A stretch of 17,993 bases of DNA, taken from NCBI GenBank assembly GCA_016198945.1, contig JACQHO010000185.1, positions 1 to 17,993 on the forward strand. The letters are read 5' to 3'. Source of the DNA: Nitrospirota bacterium. GTDB taxonomy: Bacteria > Nitrospirota > Nitrospiria > JACQBZ01. Shown piece by piece: positions 7,018-14,934 of the stretch (positions are counted from its first letter, which is position 1; the number at the start of each line of letters is the position of its first letter). The translations under genes were made by a program, and so were the position numbers. The notes under the pieces were generated by a model. That model was not told the DNA's origin, did no database searches, and saw nothing but the letters and a program-made list of their open reading frames with translations.

Positions 7018-8313
7018 ATGAAATGGCGTTTGCAGACGGCGGTTGTTCTTGGCTGGACGATCTGTATTCTCTTCGGATGCACCGCGCCGGAAAGACCGAA
7101 GGGCGATGCCGGACCGGCGACGCTTGTCTTTAAGCATGGAAAAATCGCGGGCCCTCCCGAGGCGTTCCGGGCGCTGCTGGACCGCTTCGAAGCCGGGCAT
7201 CCGGGCCTCCTCGTCCGGGACGAATCCCTTCCATCCTCGACCGACCAGCAGCACCAGTTCTACGTGATCAGCTTGGAGGGACGCTCACCGGATTTCGACG
7301 TCCTGGCCATGGATGTCATCTGGGTCCAGGAGTTTGCCCGCGCCGGATGGATTCGCGACCTCTCTCATCTGCTCCCGCCTGAGGACCGCGCGGCATTTTT
7401 CCCGGGCCCGGTCGAGGCCGTGACCTTCAAGGATCGGGCCTATGCCGTTCCCTGGTACATCGACGCCGGCCTTCTCTATTATCGAAAGGACTTGCTGGAC
7501 AAGTACGGCTTCGGCCCGCCGAAGACCTGGGAGGAACTGGTCGGAGAATCGCAGACGATTCTGGAAGGGGAACGGGATCCGCAATTGAAGGGATTCATCT
7601 GGCAGGGAAAACAGTATGAAGGACTGATCTGCAACGTGCTGGAGTATATCCGGTCTAACGGCGGGGAGGTGCTGGACCGGGACGGGAAGGTCGTCCTGTC
7701 CAGTCCGCCGGCGCGAAAGGCCCTGGGCTTCATGCGCGATCTGATCACGCGCTATGGGGTGTCGCCTCCGATGGTCACCACGGCGGACGAGGAAGCCACA
7801 CGCCGTATTTTCGGGGAGGGCCGTGCGGTTTTTTTGCGCAACTGGCCGTACGCCTGGAATCTCTTTGAGCAGCCGGGATCGAAGATCCGCGGGAAGGTGG
7901 GTGTCTCTCCTCTGCCCGGCTTTCCCGGCCATCCATCCGCGGCCACCCTGGGAGGCTGGCAGTTGGGGGTCAATCGTTATTCGCGGCATCCTAAAGAGGC
8001 CGAGGCGCTCATCCGGTTTTTGACCTCCGCCGAAGCACAGCGATGGATGGCGATCGAGATCGGGTACAAACCCACCCGGACGGCGTTATACCGCGATAGG
8101 AAACTCATGGCGGCCCAGCCCTTTATGACCGGGTTGTACGGGATTTTCCAAACGGCCCGGCCGAGACCGGTGACGCCTTATTATCTCATGCTCTCGCAGG
8201 TGATGCAGCCGGAATTCTCGGCCGCGATGGTCGGCCTCAAAAGTCCGGAGGCCGCCCTCGAGGACGCGCAGCTCCAGATGAACCATATCCTTTTCGGAAG
8301 ACCGGGGACATGA
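7018..8313 (+). CDS. Sugar ABC transporter substrate-binding lipoprotein (family 1)
   Basis: This 431-residue protein is the extracytoplasmic binding component of a carbohydrate importer. The signal sequence (1-20) ends in the lipobox LFGC, so C21 should be lipidated and the protein anchored at the membrane. The mature part has the family 1 (MalE-like) layout: an early strand near VFKHG, DVLAMDVIWVQEFARAGWIRDLS, the hinge-region VPWYIDAGLLYYRKDLLDKYG followed by PKTWEEL, FLRNWPYAW and LGGWQLGVNRYSRHPKEA. These are typical of trehalose/maltose and other alpha-glucoside binders such as ThuE or LpqY. Trehalose is inferred from the otsA-otsB-treT context, not from binding-site residues. It starts 16 bp after otsB and overlaps the permease start by 4 bp. 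Confidence 0.92.
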   Translation: MKWRLQTAVVLGWTICILFGCTAPERPKGDAGPATLVFKHGKIAGPPEAFRALLDRFEAGHPGLLVRDESLPSSTDQQHQFYVISLEGRSPDFDVLAMDVIWVQEFARAGWIRDLSHLLPPEDRAAFFPGPVEAVTFKDRAYAVPWYIDAGLLYYRKDLLDKYGFGPPKTWEELVGESQTILEGERDPQLKGFIWQGKQYEGLICNVLEYIRSNGGEVLDRDGKVVLSSPPARKALGFMRDLITRYGVSPPMVTTADEEATRRIFGEGRAVFLRNWPYAWNLFEQPGSKIRGKVGVSPLPGFPGHPSAATLGGWQLGVNRYSRHPKEAEALIRFLTSAEAQRWMAIEIGYKPTRTALYRDRKLMAAQPFMTGLYGIFQTARPRPVTPYYLMLSQVMQPEFSAAMVGLKSPEAALEDAQLQMNHILFGRPGT

Positions 8314-9196
8314 GGCCGACCGACCGCCGTCTCGGATATCTATTGGTCAGCCCGGCCGTTTTTATCCTGGCGGCCGTCGCACTGCTTCCGATCCTTGCGG
8401 CGGCGGGCTTGAGCCTTCAGAGGCGTCTGCCGATTTTTAATATTTCCGAGTTTGCGGGACTGGAGAATTACCGCTTTCTCATCCTCGATCCGCGTTTTTG
8501 GAACAGCCTTGGCAATACCGTTTATTTCACCGTCATCTCGGTCGCGCTGGAACTCGCGCTGGGATTGACGATTGCGCTTTTATTGGACCGTCCGTTCGCC
8601 GGCCGGGGATGGATGCGCGCCGTTCTGCTGATCCCCTGGGCGATTCCGACCGTGGTTTCGGCGCGGATGTGGGAGTGGCTTTACAACGTGGAGTTCGGGA
8701 TGCTGAATTATCTTTTGACGGCGTCGGGCCTTGCGTCCGGGCCGGTCAATTGGCTCGGGGATCCCTTCTGGGCGATCCATGCCGCCATCTTCATGGATGT
8801 CTGGAAGACGACCCCCTTTGCTGCGCTGCTGTTCATGGCCGGACTGCAGACGGTTCCGAGGGATCTGTATTTTGCCGCGCGCGTGGACGGGGCCGGCCCT
8901 TGGGCGGTCTTCTATCACATCACGCTTCCCGCGCTCAAACCCGTGATCCTGGTGGTTCTGCTGTTCCGAACGCTTGACGCCTTCGCGTCTTCGACGCCGT
9001 TTACGTGCTGACCGGCGGCGGGCCGGCGAATACCACCGAGACGATCTCGATCTACGCCTACAAGGTTTTATTTCAAACGCTACAGTTCGGATACGGCTCG
9101 ACACTGGCCGTCATCACCTTTCTTTGCATCATGCTGATCAGCCTCGTCTATCTGAAGCTGCTCGGCCGTGAATACTGGAGGAGGCTGGTCCCATGA
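8310..9196 (+). pseudogene. Sugar ABC permease, MalF type, broken by a 1-base frameshift
   Basis: This gene encodes the first inner-membrane permease of the sugar importer. The first frame (8310-9011, 233 residues) begins at an ATGA overlap with the binding-protein gene and has membrane helices, the phrase RDLYFAARVDGAGPWAVFYHITLPALKP (the EAA loop contacting the ATPase) and then FRTLDAF, after which it turns into an unrelated tail and stops at 9009-9011. The family's expected continuation, RVFDAVYVLTGGGPANTTET and the last helix, is present in the -1 frame up to 9196. Adding one C next to C8984 (TTCGCG to TTCCGCG) restores an uninterrupted protein of about 295 residues, the usual size. No slippery heptamer is visible. 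The rest shows no decay, so this is either a very recent mutation or a sequencing/assembly error. The restored stop overlaps the next ATG. Confidence 0.9.
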
Positions 9197-10023
9197 CGCA
9201 GCCGGACGGATTAACGCGGGCGGGATTTTTGTTTCTGCTGAGCGCGATCGTGATCTTCTGCCTGGGGCCGGCCGTCTGGCAGGCCGTCACCTCGTTGAAG
9301 CCCGAGACGGAGCTGATCCGGCTGCCTCCCATCCTGCCGTCGCATCCGACGCTGGACCATTATGTTACCGTTCTTCGGGATCGTTCCTTCCTACGGATGA
9401 TCGTGAACAGCTTGATTGTGGCCTCGGCCGTTACGGGGATCAGCCTGGCGGTCGGTTCCGTCGCGGCCTTCGCGCTGGCCTGGCTGGGGTTCAAGGGGAA
9501 AGGGATCGTTCTGGGGATCGCGCTGGCCATTTCGATGTTTCCGCCCATCGCCGCGGTCAGCCCGCTCTATCTCGCCGTTCGCGCGCTCGGGTTGAGGGAC
9601 ACCTGGTGGGTGCTCATCGCGCTTCACACCGCGTTCGCGCTCCCGCTGACCCTCTGGATCCTGACGAGTTTTTTCCGCGAGATCCCGGAGGAACTCTACA
9701 GGGCGGCGCGGCTGGACGGCTGCGGCCCGCTTCAGGCCTTCTTTAAAATCCTGCTTCCGCTCGCGTCGCCGGGGCTGGCGGCGGCCGCCCTGGTGGCCTT
9801 CATCTTTTCCTGGAACGAGTTCCTTTTCGCACTGACGTTTACCACGACAGAGTCTTCCCGGACCGTCCCGGTGGGCATCGCCCTTTTTCCGGGGCTGCAC
9901 GAGATTCCGTACGGCGACATCGCGGCCGCCTCGCTCGCCGCAACCTCCCCCGTGATCGTGCTGACGCTCCTCTTCCAGCGACGGATCGTGGAGGGTCTGA
10001 CGGCCGGGGCGACGAAAGGGTAA
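9193..10023 (+). CDS. Sugar ABC permease, MalG type
   Basis: This 276-residue protein is the second inner-membrane permease of the importer. It has about six hydrophobic segments (the first at about 12-32) and the usual short periplasmic stretch PILPSHPTLDHYVTVL after the first helix. The EAA loop (about 165-193) reads EELYRAARLDGCGPLQAF followed by LLPLASPG, with the conserved G for ATPase contact. FSWNEFLFALTF before the last loop is characteristic of MalG-type subunits. Its ATG overlaps the corrected stop of the preceding permease (ATGA), and the ATPase gene follows 9 bp later. This intact overlap supports the view that the upstream frameshift is recent or artefactual. Confidence 0.94.
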   Translation: MTQPDGLTRAGFLFLLSAIVIFCLGPAVWQAVTSLKPETELIRLPPILPSHPTLDHYVTVLRDRSFLRMIVNSLIVASAVTGISLAVGSVAAFALAWLGFKGKGIVLGIALAISMFPPIAAVSPLYLAVRALGLRDTWWVLIALHTAFALPLTLWILTSFFREIPEELYRAARLDGCGPLQAFFKILLPLASPGLAAAALVAFIFSWNEFLFALTFTTTESSRTVPVGIALFPGLHEIPYGDIAAASLAATSPVIVLTLLFQRRIVEGLTAGATKG

Positions 10024-10032
10024 GGGAAGAGG

Positions 10033-11124
10033 ATGACCGAGGTCCGGCTTGAAAAACTGACGAAGCGCTTCGGGGCGGCGGAAATCCTGAAAGCCGTCGA
10101 CCTGACGGTTCATTCCGGAGAATTCTTCACCGTCGTGGGTCCGAGCGGCTGCGGAAAGTCCACGCTCTTGAATCTGGTCGCAGGCCTGGAAGCGCCCACC
10201 GCGGGGGCGATCTACTTCGACGACCGTCCCGTCCATCTTCTCGGTCCCCGGGAGCGTGACGTGGCGATGGTGTTTCAAAGTTACGCATTGTATCCCCACA
10301 TGACGGTTTACGATAATCTGGCTTTCCCGCTCCGGATGAAGAAGCGGTCCGCAGCCGAGATCGACCGGAAGGTTCGTGACGTCGCGGAGTTGCTTGGATT
10401 GACCCCGTCCCTCCCGCGCCGTCCCCGCGAACTCTCGGGCGGCCAGCGCCAGCGTGTGGCCCTCGGGCGGGCGATGGTGCGTCAGCCCCGCCTGTTCCTT
10501 CTGGACGAGCCTCTCTCCAATCTGGATGCGCAACTCCGGATCGAGATGCGAAGCGAGTTGAAGAAATTGCATCAGGCCTTGAGGGCGACGATGATCTATG
10601 TGACCCATGATCAGGCCGAGGCGATGACGCTTTCGGACCGGATCGCGGTGCTTCACCGGGGAGACCTGCAGCAGTGCGGGAAGCCGAAGGAGGTGTACGA
10701 GCGGCCGGCCAACCTCTTTGTGGCCGGATTCATCGGACATCCGCCGATGAATCTGCTTCGTGGAACGTTTCGTCTCGGTCCCGAGGCGGCTGTGGATCTG
10801 GGGGCGGGAACCCGTTTCGGGCTGGCCGGTGTGTTGCGGGACCGGCTGAGGGATTTTCCGGAGGGAGGAGAGCTTGTCTTGGGACTCCGGCCTGAACATC
10901 TGCGGCTCCGGAAGTCCGGGAAGGATCTCGGCCGGTCTGTTCGTCTGACCCTGATCGAGCCGATGGGTTCGGAAGTCTGGCTGGAGTTGGGCTGGGGCGA
11001 TCATCGGCTTCGGGCGAAGGCGCCGGCCGAGTTCGACGGGAGCGTCGGCCAAACGTTCGAGTTCGAGATTGACGAATCCCGGGTCTATTTTTTCAATGCC
11101 GATCGGGGCGATAGAATTTCCTGA
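10033..11124 (+). CDS. Sugar ABC transporter ATPase (MalK/UgpC/SugC type)
   Basis: This 363-residue cytoplasmic subunit drives the importer by ATP hydrolysis. Walker A is GPSGCGKST (36-44), the Q-loop is in VFQSYALYPHMTV, the signature is LSGGQ (134-138), Walker B ends in LLDEP with D158 and E159, and the H-loop is H192 in THDQAEAM. The C-terminal third (about 235-363) is the regulatory TOBE/OB-fold part of this class, with LGLRPEHLRL and a final strand VYFFNADRGDRI. Such ATPases work as homodimers with two permeases. A complete importer with its own ATPase fits reuptake of trehalose. No clear terminator follows within the 136 bp before the next gene. Confidence 0.95.
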   Translation: MTEVRLEKLTKRFGAAEILKAVDLTVHSGEFFTVVGPSGCGKSTLLNLVAGLEAPTAGAIYFDDRPVHLLGPRERDVAMVFQSYALYPHMTVYDNLAFPLRMKKRSAAEIDRKVRDVAELLGLTPSLPRRPRELSGGQRQRVALGRAMVRQPRLFLLDEPLSNLDAQLRIEMRSELKKLHQALRATMIYVTHDQAEAMTLSDRIAVLHRGDLQQCGKPKEVYERPANLFVAGFIGHPPMNLLRGTFRLGPEAAVDLGAGTRFGLAGVLRDRLRDFPEGGELVLGLRPEHLRLRKSGKDLGRSVRLTLIEPMGSEVWLELGWGDHRLRAKAPAEFDGSVGQTFEFEIDESRVYFFNADRGDRIS

Positions 11125-11157
11125 CAGTATATCTTCCAAGATTTGAGATGAGGTCAT

Positions 11158-11187
11158 TTGCATTCCGCACCGTCCTGGAATTATAAT
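11158..11187 (+). promoter_or_regulatory. Candidate promoter for the 15-residue-repeat protein
   Basis: A perfect TATAAT (11182-11187) lies 18 bases after a weak -35 match TTGCAT (11158-11163). Transcription would start near 11194, leaving a leader of about 67 bases. The weak -35 leaves room for an activator or an alternative sigma factor. Confidence 0.4.
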
Positions 11188-11260
11188 GAATTGAGATTGC
11201 ATTTGATCCGTTTCATGGCAAAGCGCCAAGAGTACGGAAAAAAAGAAAGGAGGTGCTCCC

Positions 11261-11707
11261 ATGGGATTTTGGAATCGCGTTAAAAAAGATCTTCAGATCG
11301 CCGTGAAAGAAGGCACGGAGCTTATTAAGGAAGGGACCTCTGTTCTAACGGCGGAAGCGCGCCGGGTGAGCAAAAAGGGGACGGCGACCATGTCAGTCGA
11401 AGCGCGCAAGATGATGAAGGAGGGTTTCGCCACGGCCAAGAAAGGCGCGGCCAGCGTGAAGGCCGAAGCCGGTCGGATGGCCCGCATCGCCAATCTCCGC
11501 TATCAACTGTTCCGGCAAAATCAAATGGCCCAAAACAAATTCGCCGAAATCGGCGGAGCGGTCTACGACCACAGCCTGAAAGGTTCTCGTAAGGTCCGTC
11601 TGAACGGAAAAGTTCAGAAACTCGTCAAGGAGGCCGAACGAATCGAGGGGCGGATCGGGAAATTAAAATCCGAAATCGACCGGCTCTCGATGTCGCAACG
11701 GCGCTGA
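11261..11707 (+). CDS. Small helical protein with 15-residue repeats, function unknown
   Basis: I do not recognise this 148-residue basic protein. There is no signal peptide or clear membrane helix. Residues 16-75 fall into four units of 15. The first three align well (KEGTELIKEGTSVLT, AEARRVSKKGTATMS, VEARKMMKEGFATAK), with E at position 2, G or A at 3, K at 8 and G at 10; the fourth is degenerate. The pattern suggests a long amphipathic helix that may bind membranes or act like LEA-type protectants. The second half (about 79-145) continues as helix with a coiled-coil-like end (LVKEAERIEGRIGKLKSEIDRL). AAGGAGGTG at 11247-11255 is close to a perfect ribosome binding site, which suggests high expression. 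It stands alone after the ABC genes, with its stop 12 bp from the convergent SLC13 gene. A role in osmotic stress is inferred from neighbours only. Confidence 0.8.
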   Translation: MGFWNRVKKDLQIAVKEGTELIKEGTSVLTAEARRVSKKGTATMSVEARKMMKEGFATAKKGAASVKAEAGRMARIANLRYQLFRQNQMAQNKFAEIGGAVYDHSLKGSRKVRLNGKVQKLVKEAERIEGRIGKLKSEIDRLSMSQRR

Positions 11708-11719
11708 GGAAAGGGGATC

Positions 11720-13501
11720 TTACGGATGGAAGGGCCAAAAATAAGGAATCAAGATGGTCGCCAGCAGCCAAAACAAAATATTCAGTGGAGTTCCGACGCG
11801 AAGAAAATCGGAAAATTTGTACTGTCCGGCGCCGTAGATGAGGGTGTTGGTCTGATAACCGACCGGCGTCATGAAACTAGCCGAGGCTGCATATGTGACG
11901 GCCATGAGAAAGGGACGGGCGTCCAAACCGAGCGACTCGGCCGTCACGATCGCGATCGGCGCAAGCAGCGCGGCGGTCGCATTATTGGACATCATCTCGG
12001 TCAGGAGCGACGTGAGCAGGTATAAAGCCGATACAATGGCCACGGGCCCGAAGGCGCCGATGGTTCCGATCAGGAGGTTTGAAATCAAGGCGGCCGCTCC
12101 CGTTTTCTCCAAGGCAATGCCAAGGGTGAGGACCCCGGCCAGCAAGAAGATGACCTTCCAGTCGATCGCCGTATAGGCCTCCTCCAGCGTAATGCATTTC
12201 GTCAGAATGAGAAGAACGCTGCCGATGATCGCGCTGACCACGATCGGAAAGATGCCGAGCGCGGCGGTGAGGACTACCCCGGATACAATCGCGACGGCGG
12301 GCAGAATCTTATGTTTTCGAAATTCCGGCAGCCCGACCTCCGTCACGAAGATGAAAGCCTGCCGCTCCTTCAGTTCATCGAGATTCTCCCGCCGGACTTC
12401 CAGTAGAAGCACGTCGCCCGCCTGGAGCCGGGTTGTCTCCAGCTGCTCGTGCATTACTTCGCCGCGGTGACGGATCGCGAGAGCCGCGGCATTAAACCGC
12501 TGGAAAAAACGGGTCTGTCGGAGCGTTCTGCCCTCGATCGGGGAATTCGGCGCGATCACCGCCTCAACCAGGACCGGTTCGCCCGACTCAAGGGTTCCCT
12601 TCAAGGGCTTCGGGTCCGACCGCAACCGGATGCCGGCCCGCTCCTGCAGTTGCCTGATCTTCTCAACATTGCAGTGCACCCGCAAGACGTCGCCGGCCTC
12701 CAGGACCGTTCCAAAGGAGAGCGGACGGATCGGTTGCCCGTTTCGGAAGACGTCCATGATGGCGATCTCTACATCCCGGATCAGCGGAGAGTCCTGGATG
12801 GTCTTGCCGACCGTTTTGGCCTCGGGCAGCAGGACGATCTCGGTCAGATAATCACCCATTCCATAGGTCTGTGTAAGGTCCCCGGGCGTTCTTCGATTGG
12901 GAATGAACCGGACAACAGTGATCACGTAGAGGAGGCCGGCGCCGAACAGAACCAGGCCGAGCGGGGTGAATTCGAACATGGTGAAAGCGGGCTCTCCGTG
13001 GCGTTCCACGATCGAACTCACCAGAATGTTGGTTGAGGTGCCGATCAGCGTGCAGACTCCCCCGAACATCGAGGCAAACGAGAGCGGCATCAGGAGTTTG
13101 GAAGGACTCACGTTGATCTCGCGCGCCAACCCAAGCGTGATGGGGAGAAAGACGGCGACCGCCGCGGTGTTGTTGATAAATGCGGACAGCATCCCGATGC
13201 CGACCATCAAGATGATCAGCGCGAGCCAGAAACTGTGCTTGCCGATGGCGGCGAGCGAGACGCCGATGAAGTTGACTGCGCCTGTTTTGTAGAGGGCGGC
13301 GGATAAAACGAACATGGCTCCCACGGTGACGGTTGCGGTGTTGCTGAAACCTGAAATGCCGTCCTCCGGAGTCACAAGACCGGTGGACAGCAACAAGGCC
13401 ATGATGATCAGCGCGACAAGATCGACCGGAAGTTTTTCGGTCGCGAAAAGGATCACCGATAGCAAAACCAGCCCAAGCACCAGGATCATCTCAAACGTCA
13501 T
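11720..13501 (-). CDS. SLC13/DASS-family transporter with two TrkA-C domains
   Basis: This 593-residue inner-membrane protein is a divalent anion:sodium symporter homologue (SLC13/CitT group), which takes up dicarboxylates, sulfate or related anions, usually with Na+. Two membrane halves (about 1-200 and 398-593) flank a soluble insert. The repeated family motifs are visible: FINNTAAVAVFLPI near 108 and SNNATAALLAPIA in the second half, with TLIGTSTNIL and VGYQTNTLIYG as the paired loops. The insert contains two TrkA-C (RCK_C) domains, about 215-290 and 305-385, each ending in AGDVL followed by a beta strand. These bind small ligands and probably gate transport. The substrate cannot be read from sequence. 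The start ATG has only a weak ribosome binding site. It follows the antiporter gene by 40 bp on the same strand, so both are probably co-transcribed. Confidence 0.93.
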   Translation of the reverse strand: MTFEMILVLGLVLLSVILFATEKLPVDLVALIIMALLLSTGLVTPEDGISGFSNTATVTVGAMFVLSAALYKTGAVNFIGVSLAAIGKHSFWLALIILMVGIGMLSAFINNTAAVAVFLPITLGLAREINVSPSKLLMPLSFASMFGGVCTLIGTSTNILVSSIVERHGEPAFTMFEFTPLGLVLFGAGLLYVITVVRFIPNRRTPGDLTQTYGMGDYLTEIVLLPEAKTVGKTIQDSPLIRDVEIAIMDVFRNGQPIRPLSFGTVLEAGDVLRVHCNVEKIRQLQERAGIRLRSDPKPLKGTLESGEPVLVEAVIAPNSPIEGRTLRQTRFFQRFNAAALAIRHRGEVMHEQLETTRLQAGDVLLLEVRRENLDELKERQAFIFVTEVGLPEFRKHKILPAVAIVSGVVLTAALGIFPIVVSAIIGSVLLILTKCITLEEAYTAIDWKVIFLLAGVLTLGIALEKTGAAALISNLLIGTIGAFGPVAIVSALYLLTSLLTEMMSNNATAALLAPIAIVTAESLGLDARPFLMAVTYAASASFMTPVGYQTNTLIYGAGQYKFSDFLRVGTPLNILFWLLATILIPYFWPFHP

Positions 13502-13541
13502 AGGTCATTGCTCGCAAAGGGCGGGACGCAAGTTGATGGAA

Positions 13542-14774
13542 TTATTCATTCGGGTCTGTCGAAGAAAACGTAGTGGGGGCTGTAACGGCTTTCTTCCGTT
13601 CCGTCAATATAATTCCGACCGTCAAAATGATGTTGGTCAGAAAAATGATGATCAGGGTATAGTCCACGAACCGCGCGGCCTCGCCGATTCCGGACACGAT
13701 GGCCAGCGAGGCCAGCACCGCCGAGGTGAGTCCGCGTGGAAGCATGTAGGACAGGATTTCGCGCTCGTCGCGGTGCTGGGGGTACAACAGAACCAGCAGG
13801 AAGACGCTGGCCTGTCGGGCCAGGATCAGAACCAAGGTGATGACCAGGCAGAACGCTATACCACCGAGATCCAGCTGCCGGAGCGTGAAAATCAGCCCGA
13901 TGTAGACGAAGAAGAAGGTTCGTATGAAGAAGGAAACTTCGGCATGAAACCATCGGAGCTTTTCATCCAGCTCGAAACCGTCCCCGATCGAAAAAAGAGT
14001 GCCTAAACGATGCTGGTTCCCCAGGACGAGCCCGAAAACCAGCGAAGCCATCGCCCCGTTTCCGTGGAACCACTCCGTCAGGCTGAAAAGCAAAAAGAGC
14101 ATCGCCAGCGTGATCATGTAGGAGAAGGGCTGGCCCTTCATGACCTTCAGGATCTTCAGCCAGGCGACTCCGGCCGCAATGCCCGCCACGACCGCGATCG
14201 AAAATCCGCTGGCCAGCTCCCGGAAGGGCTCAGCGAAGCCGGGGCTCTCACGTCCGAGAATTTCAATCAGCGAGAGGGAGATGATCACGCTCAGGACGTC
14301 GCTGAGGGCGGATTCGAGGGAAAGCAGGACCTTGGTGTCCGGGTGGATCTGGAGCCGCGAGACGACCGGAAAGACGATTGCGCTGCTGGTGCAGCCGAGG
14401 ATGGCGCCCAGGAGGAGGCTCGCCACCCAGCCGTAGCTGAAAAGATAATGGGCGATCACGGCGATGAGGAACAGGCTGGCGGTGAAAACCAATAAGACCA
14501 GAAGCGAGGCCCCGGCAAATTGACGGACGATCCGGTCGATCTCCAGCTCCAGGCCGCCGTTGAAGAGGATGATGATCAGGGCCAGGGTCCCAAAAAAGGG
14601 CGTGATGGGCGAGAGGGTCCCGGGATCGAATAGATTCAGGACGGGGCCCAGCACGACGCCGATTAGGACCAGAGCGAGAAGATCCGGAACCTTGGTCCGC
14701 TGAAAAATCAGCGAGCCGAAGAATCCGATGAAGATGATGAGGCCCAACAGGGCAAAGGCCAGGGTGACGGTCAT
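13542..14774 (-). CDS. Cation:proton antiporter (CPA family)
   Basis: This 410-residue inner-membrane protein exchanges protons for Na+ or K+ and belongs to the monovalent cation:proton antiporter superfamily. It has about 12 hydrophobic segments. Recognisable are the first helix with RTKVPDLLALVLIGVVLGP, ILFNGGLELE (about 70-78), GAILGCTSSAIVFPVV (123-138) that forms the unwound TM4-like helix, and LESALSDV (153-160) carrying the ion-binding aspartate D159. The residue before D159 is serine (S158), where CPA1 proteins have asparagine and many CPA2 proteins aspartate. There is no C-terminal TrkA-N domain; the protein is the bare membrane unit. GGAG (complement of 14782-14785) lies 7 bases before the ATG. 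It is the first gene of a two-gene minus-strand unit, divergent from gpgS. Confidence 0.92.
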   Translation of the reverse strand: MTVTLAFALLGLIIFIGFFGSLIFQRTKVPDLLALVLIGVVLGPVLNLFDPGTLSPITPFFGTLALIIILFNGGLELEIDRIVRQFAGASLLVLLVFTASLFLIAVIAHYLFSYGWVASLLLGAILGCTSSAIVFPVVSRLQIHPDTKVLLSLESALSDVLSVIISLSLIEILGRESPGFAEPFRELASGFSIAVVAGIAAGVAWLKILKVMKGQPFSYMITLAMLFLLFSLTEWFHGNGAMASLVFGLVLGNQHRLGTLFSIGDGFELDEKLRWFHAEVSFFIRTFFFVYIGLIFTLRQLDLGGIAFCLVITLVLILARQASVFLLVLLYPQHRDEREILSYMLPRGLTSAVLASLAIVSGIGEAARFVDYTLIIIFLTNIILTVGIILTERKKAVTAPTTFSSTDPNE

Positions 14775-14823
14775 GTGATAACTCCGGACAACATCCTGGA
14801 ACCCCGCGTCCCGCCAAAAGGGG

Positions 14824-14852
14824 TTGAAAGGTCGGCCTCGATGCGTTATACT
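14824..14852 (+). promoter_or_regulatory. Sigma70-like promoter for the gpgS unit
   Basis: TTGAAA (14824-14829), a 17-base spacer and TATACT (14847-14852) match the consensus at 10 of 12 positions. The leader would be about 75 bases to the ATG at 14935. The GTTATACTT context matches that of the promoter at 1571-1599. Confidence 0.6.
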
Positions 14853-14888
14853 TCGAACGGAACGACAAAGCCTTCAATCGGTTTTCCC

Positions 14889-14917
14889 ATTATACTGTAA
14901 AGTCCCTCGGGCTCCAA
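14889..14917 (-). promoter_or_regulatory. Candidate promoter for the antiporter-SLC13 unit
   Basis: Read on the minus strand, TTGGAG (complement of 14912-14917), a 17-base spacer and a perfect TATAAT (complement of 14889-14894) point towards the antiporter gene. The leader would be about 108 bases. It lies downstream of the gpgS promoter, so the two promoters face each other. Confidence 0.4.
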
Positions 14918-14934
14918 GAAAAAAGGAGGCTGCC

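Noticed and set aside
8978..8990. Programmed -1 frameshifting in the MalF-type permease
   Set aside because: No X XXY YYZ heptamer and no evident stimulatory stem near the site. ABC permeases are not known to use recoding, and a one-base deletion explains it simply.
11125..11260. Intrinsic terminator after the ABC ATPase gene
   Set aside because: Only small stems (such as ATCTT/AAGAT with a 2-base loop, or TGGC/GCCA) are present and none is followed by a T-run, so I do not call one.
9391..11262. 623-residue open frame on the minus strand
   Set aside because: It runs antisense across the MalG and ATPase genes, which have clear family motifs. Its product is rich in R, G, P, H and Q with no recognisable domain, as expected for a shadow of GC-rich coding DNA.
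11708..11719. Bidirectional terminator between the convergent genes
   Set aside because: The 12-base gap is too short and holds no stem. Termination must occur inside the flanking genes or by rho.
14824..14934. TTG at 14824 as the gpgS start
   Set aside because: The TTG is part of a consensus -35 box, and the ATG at 14935 has a strong AAAAGGAGG site.
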